Assembly: GCA_032433765.1 (NCBI GenBank) | Contig: JAVIAB010000059.1 | Coordinates: forward strand, 54,742,603 to 54,806,602 | Source of the DNA: Megaustenia siamemsis | Lineage: Eukaryota; Mollusca; Gastropoda; Stylommatophora; Ariophantidae | Length of the DNA: 64,000 bases | Reading direction: 5' to 3' | Shown here: positions 63,902 to 64,000 of the stretch, one piece after another | How positions within the stretch are numbered: position 1 is the first letter of the stretch | How the letters are laid out: each line of letters starts with the position of its first letter | The notes under the pieces: generated by a model | Told to the model about the DNA's origin: nothing | The model's database searches: none | Seen by the model: only the letters and a program-made list of their open reading frames with translations | Program-made: the position numbers and the translations under genes

Positions 63902-64000
63902 AATAAATAAACTTGTCACTGTTTTTTATTGCCTGAGAGTATAAAGAAAGAATAGATTTATGAAAGTTACGGAACCATTGAAAGTACAAAGAATATAATA
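63902..64000. repeat. Polinton right terminal inverted repeat, truncated by window end
   Basis: Exact complement of 50117-50215; continues beyond the window. Confidence 0.97.

Larger units (their letters stand above)
49860..64000. mobile_element. Polinton/Maverick element, right end cut by the window edge
   Basis: A self-synthesising, virus-like DNA transposon of at least 13.9 kb. Terminal inverted repeats are shown by the perfect 99-bp match of 50117-50215 to the complement of 63902-64000. The left border is probably near 49,860-49,890, where cttatatgagagtctacc repeats begin, because the inverted repeat can only be followed inward from the window edge. It carries the canonical set: family B polymerase, ATPase, retroviral-type integrase, adenain-like protease, and major and minor capsid proteins. 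All frames are intact. The six-base target duplication cannot be checked without the right end. Confidence 0.95.

Noticed and set aside
63469..63903. 144-codon minus-strand frame at the right end of the Polinton
   Set aside because: It spans the GC-rich repeat region, where stop codons are rare by composition, and shows no recognisable domain.

Overview
The window comes from an animal nuclear genome. It holds a spliced host gene with phase-compatible introns, tRNA-derived SINEs, several non-LTR retrotransposon families, mariner and IS630/Tc1-type DNA transposons, and very large intronic minisatellites. A mollusc or other lophotrochozoan is my best guess from the repeat style; nothing here fixes the species.

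Positions 1 to about 49,860 are one host locus read on the minus strand. Ten exons between 46,764 and 627 have GT..AG borders and matching phases throughout. They encode about 689 residues: the second half of one SRCR domain, a linker, a complete second SRCR domain, a full zona pellucida (ZP) domain with four ZP-N cysteines, a basic furin-like site, and a Ser/Thr/Gln-rich tail ending in a short hydrophobic segment. This is a DMBT1-like SRCR-ZP secreted or surface protein; its 5' end lies beyond the window. The introns hold more than a dozen minisatellites (15-53 bp units, up to about 2.4 kb), four 3'-end families of LINE fragments (here A-D), a tRNA-SINE with clean target-site duplications (S1), further SINE-like families (F2, R3, R4), a mariner with 40-bp inverted repeats, and an IS630-type transposon sitting inside a 16-bp minisatellite.

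Positions from about 49,860 (at the latest 50,117) to the right edge are a Polinton/Maverick. A 99-bp perfect inverted repeat pairs 50,117-50,215 with 63,902-64,000, so the right terminus runs off the window. It has a complete self-synthesising, virus-like gene set: protein-primed family B DNA polymerase on the minus strand; on the plus strand a packaging ATPase, two small conserved proteins, a chromodomain integrase, a penton-type minor capsid protein, a Gly-rich basic protein, the double-jelly-roll major capsid protein, an adenain-like cysteine protease and a PC4-like single-stranded-DNA-binding protein. All frames are open, so it is young.

The least expected signals are in how the Polinton is expressed. 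The polymerase frame is preceded by a convincing 3' splice site that joins in phase to an upstream zinc-motif exon. That exon has its own 3' splice site in front of its ATG, while a TATA box and an ATG-less exon with a strong donor face it from the far right end, which recalls the adenovirus E2 layout. The capsid genes overlap as TAATG stop-start junctions behind one TATA box.
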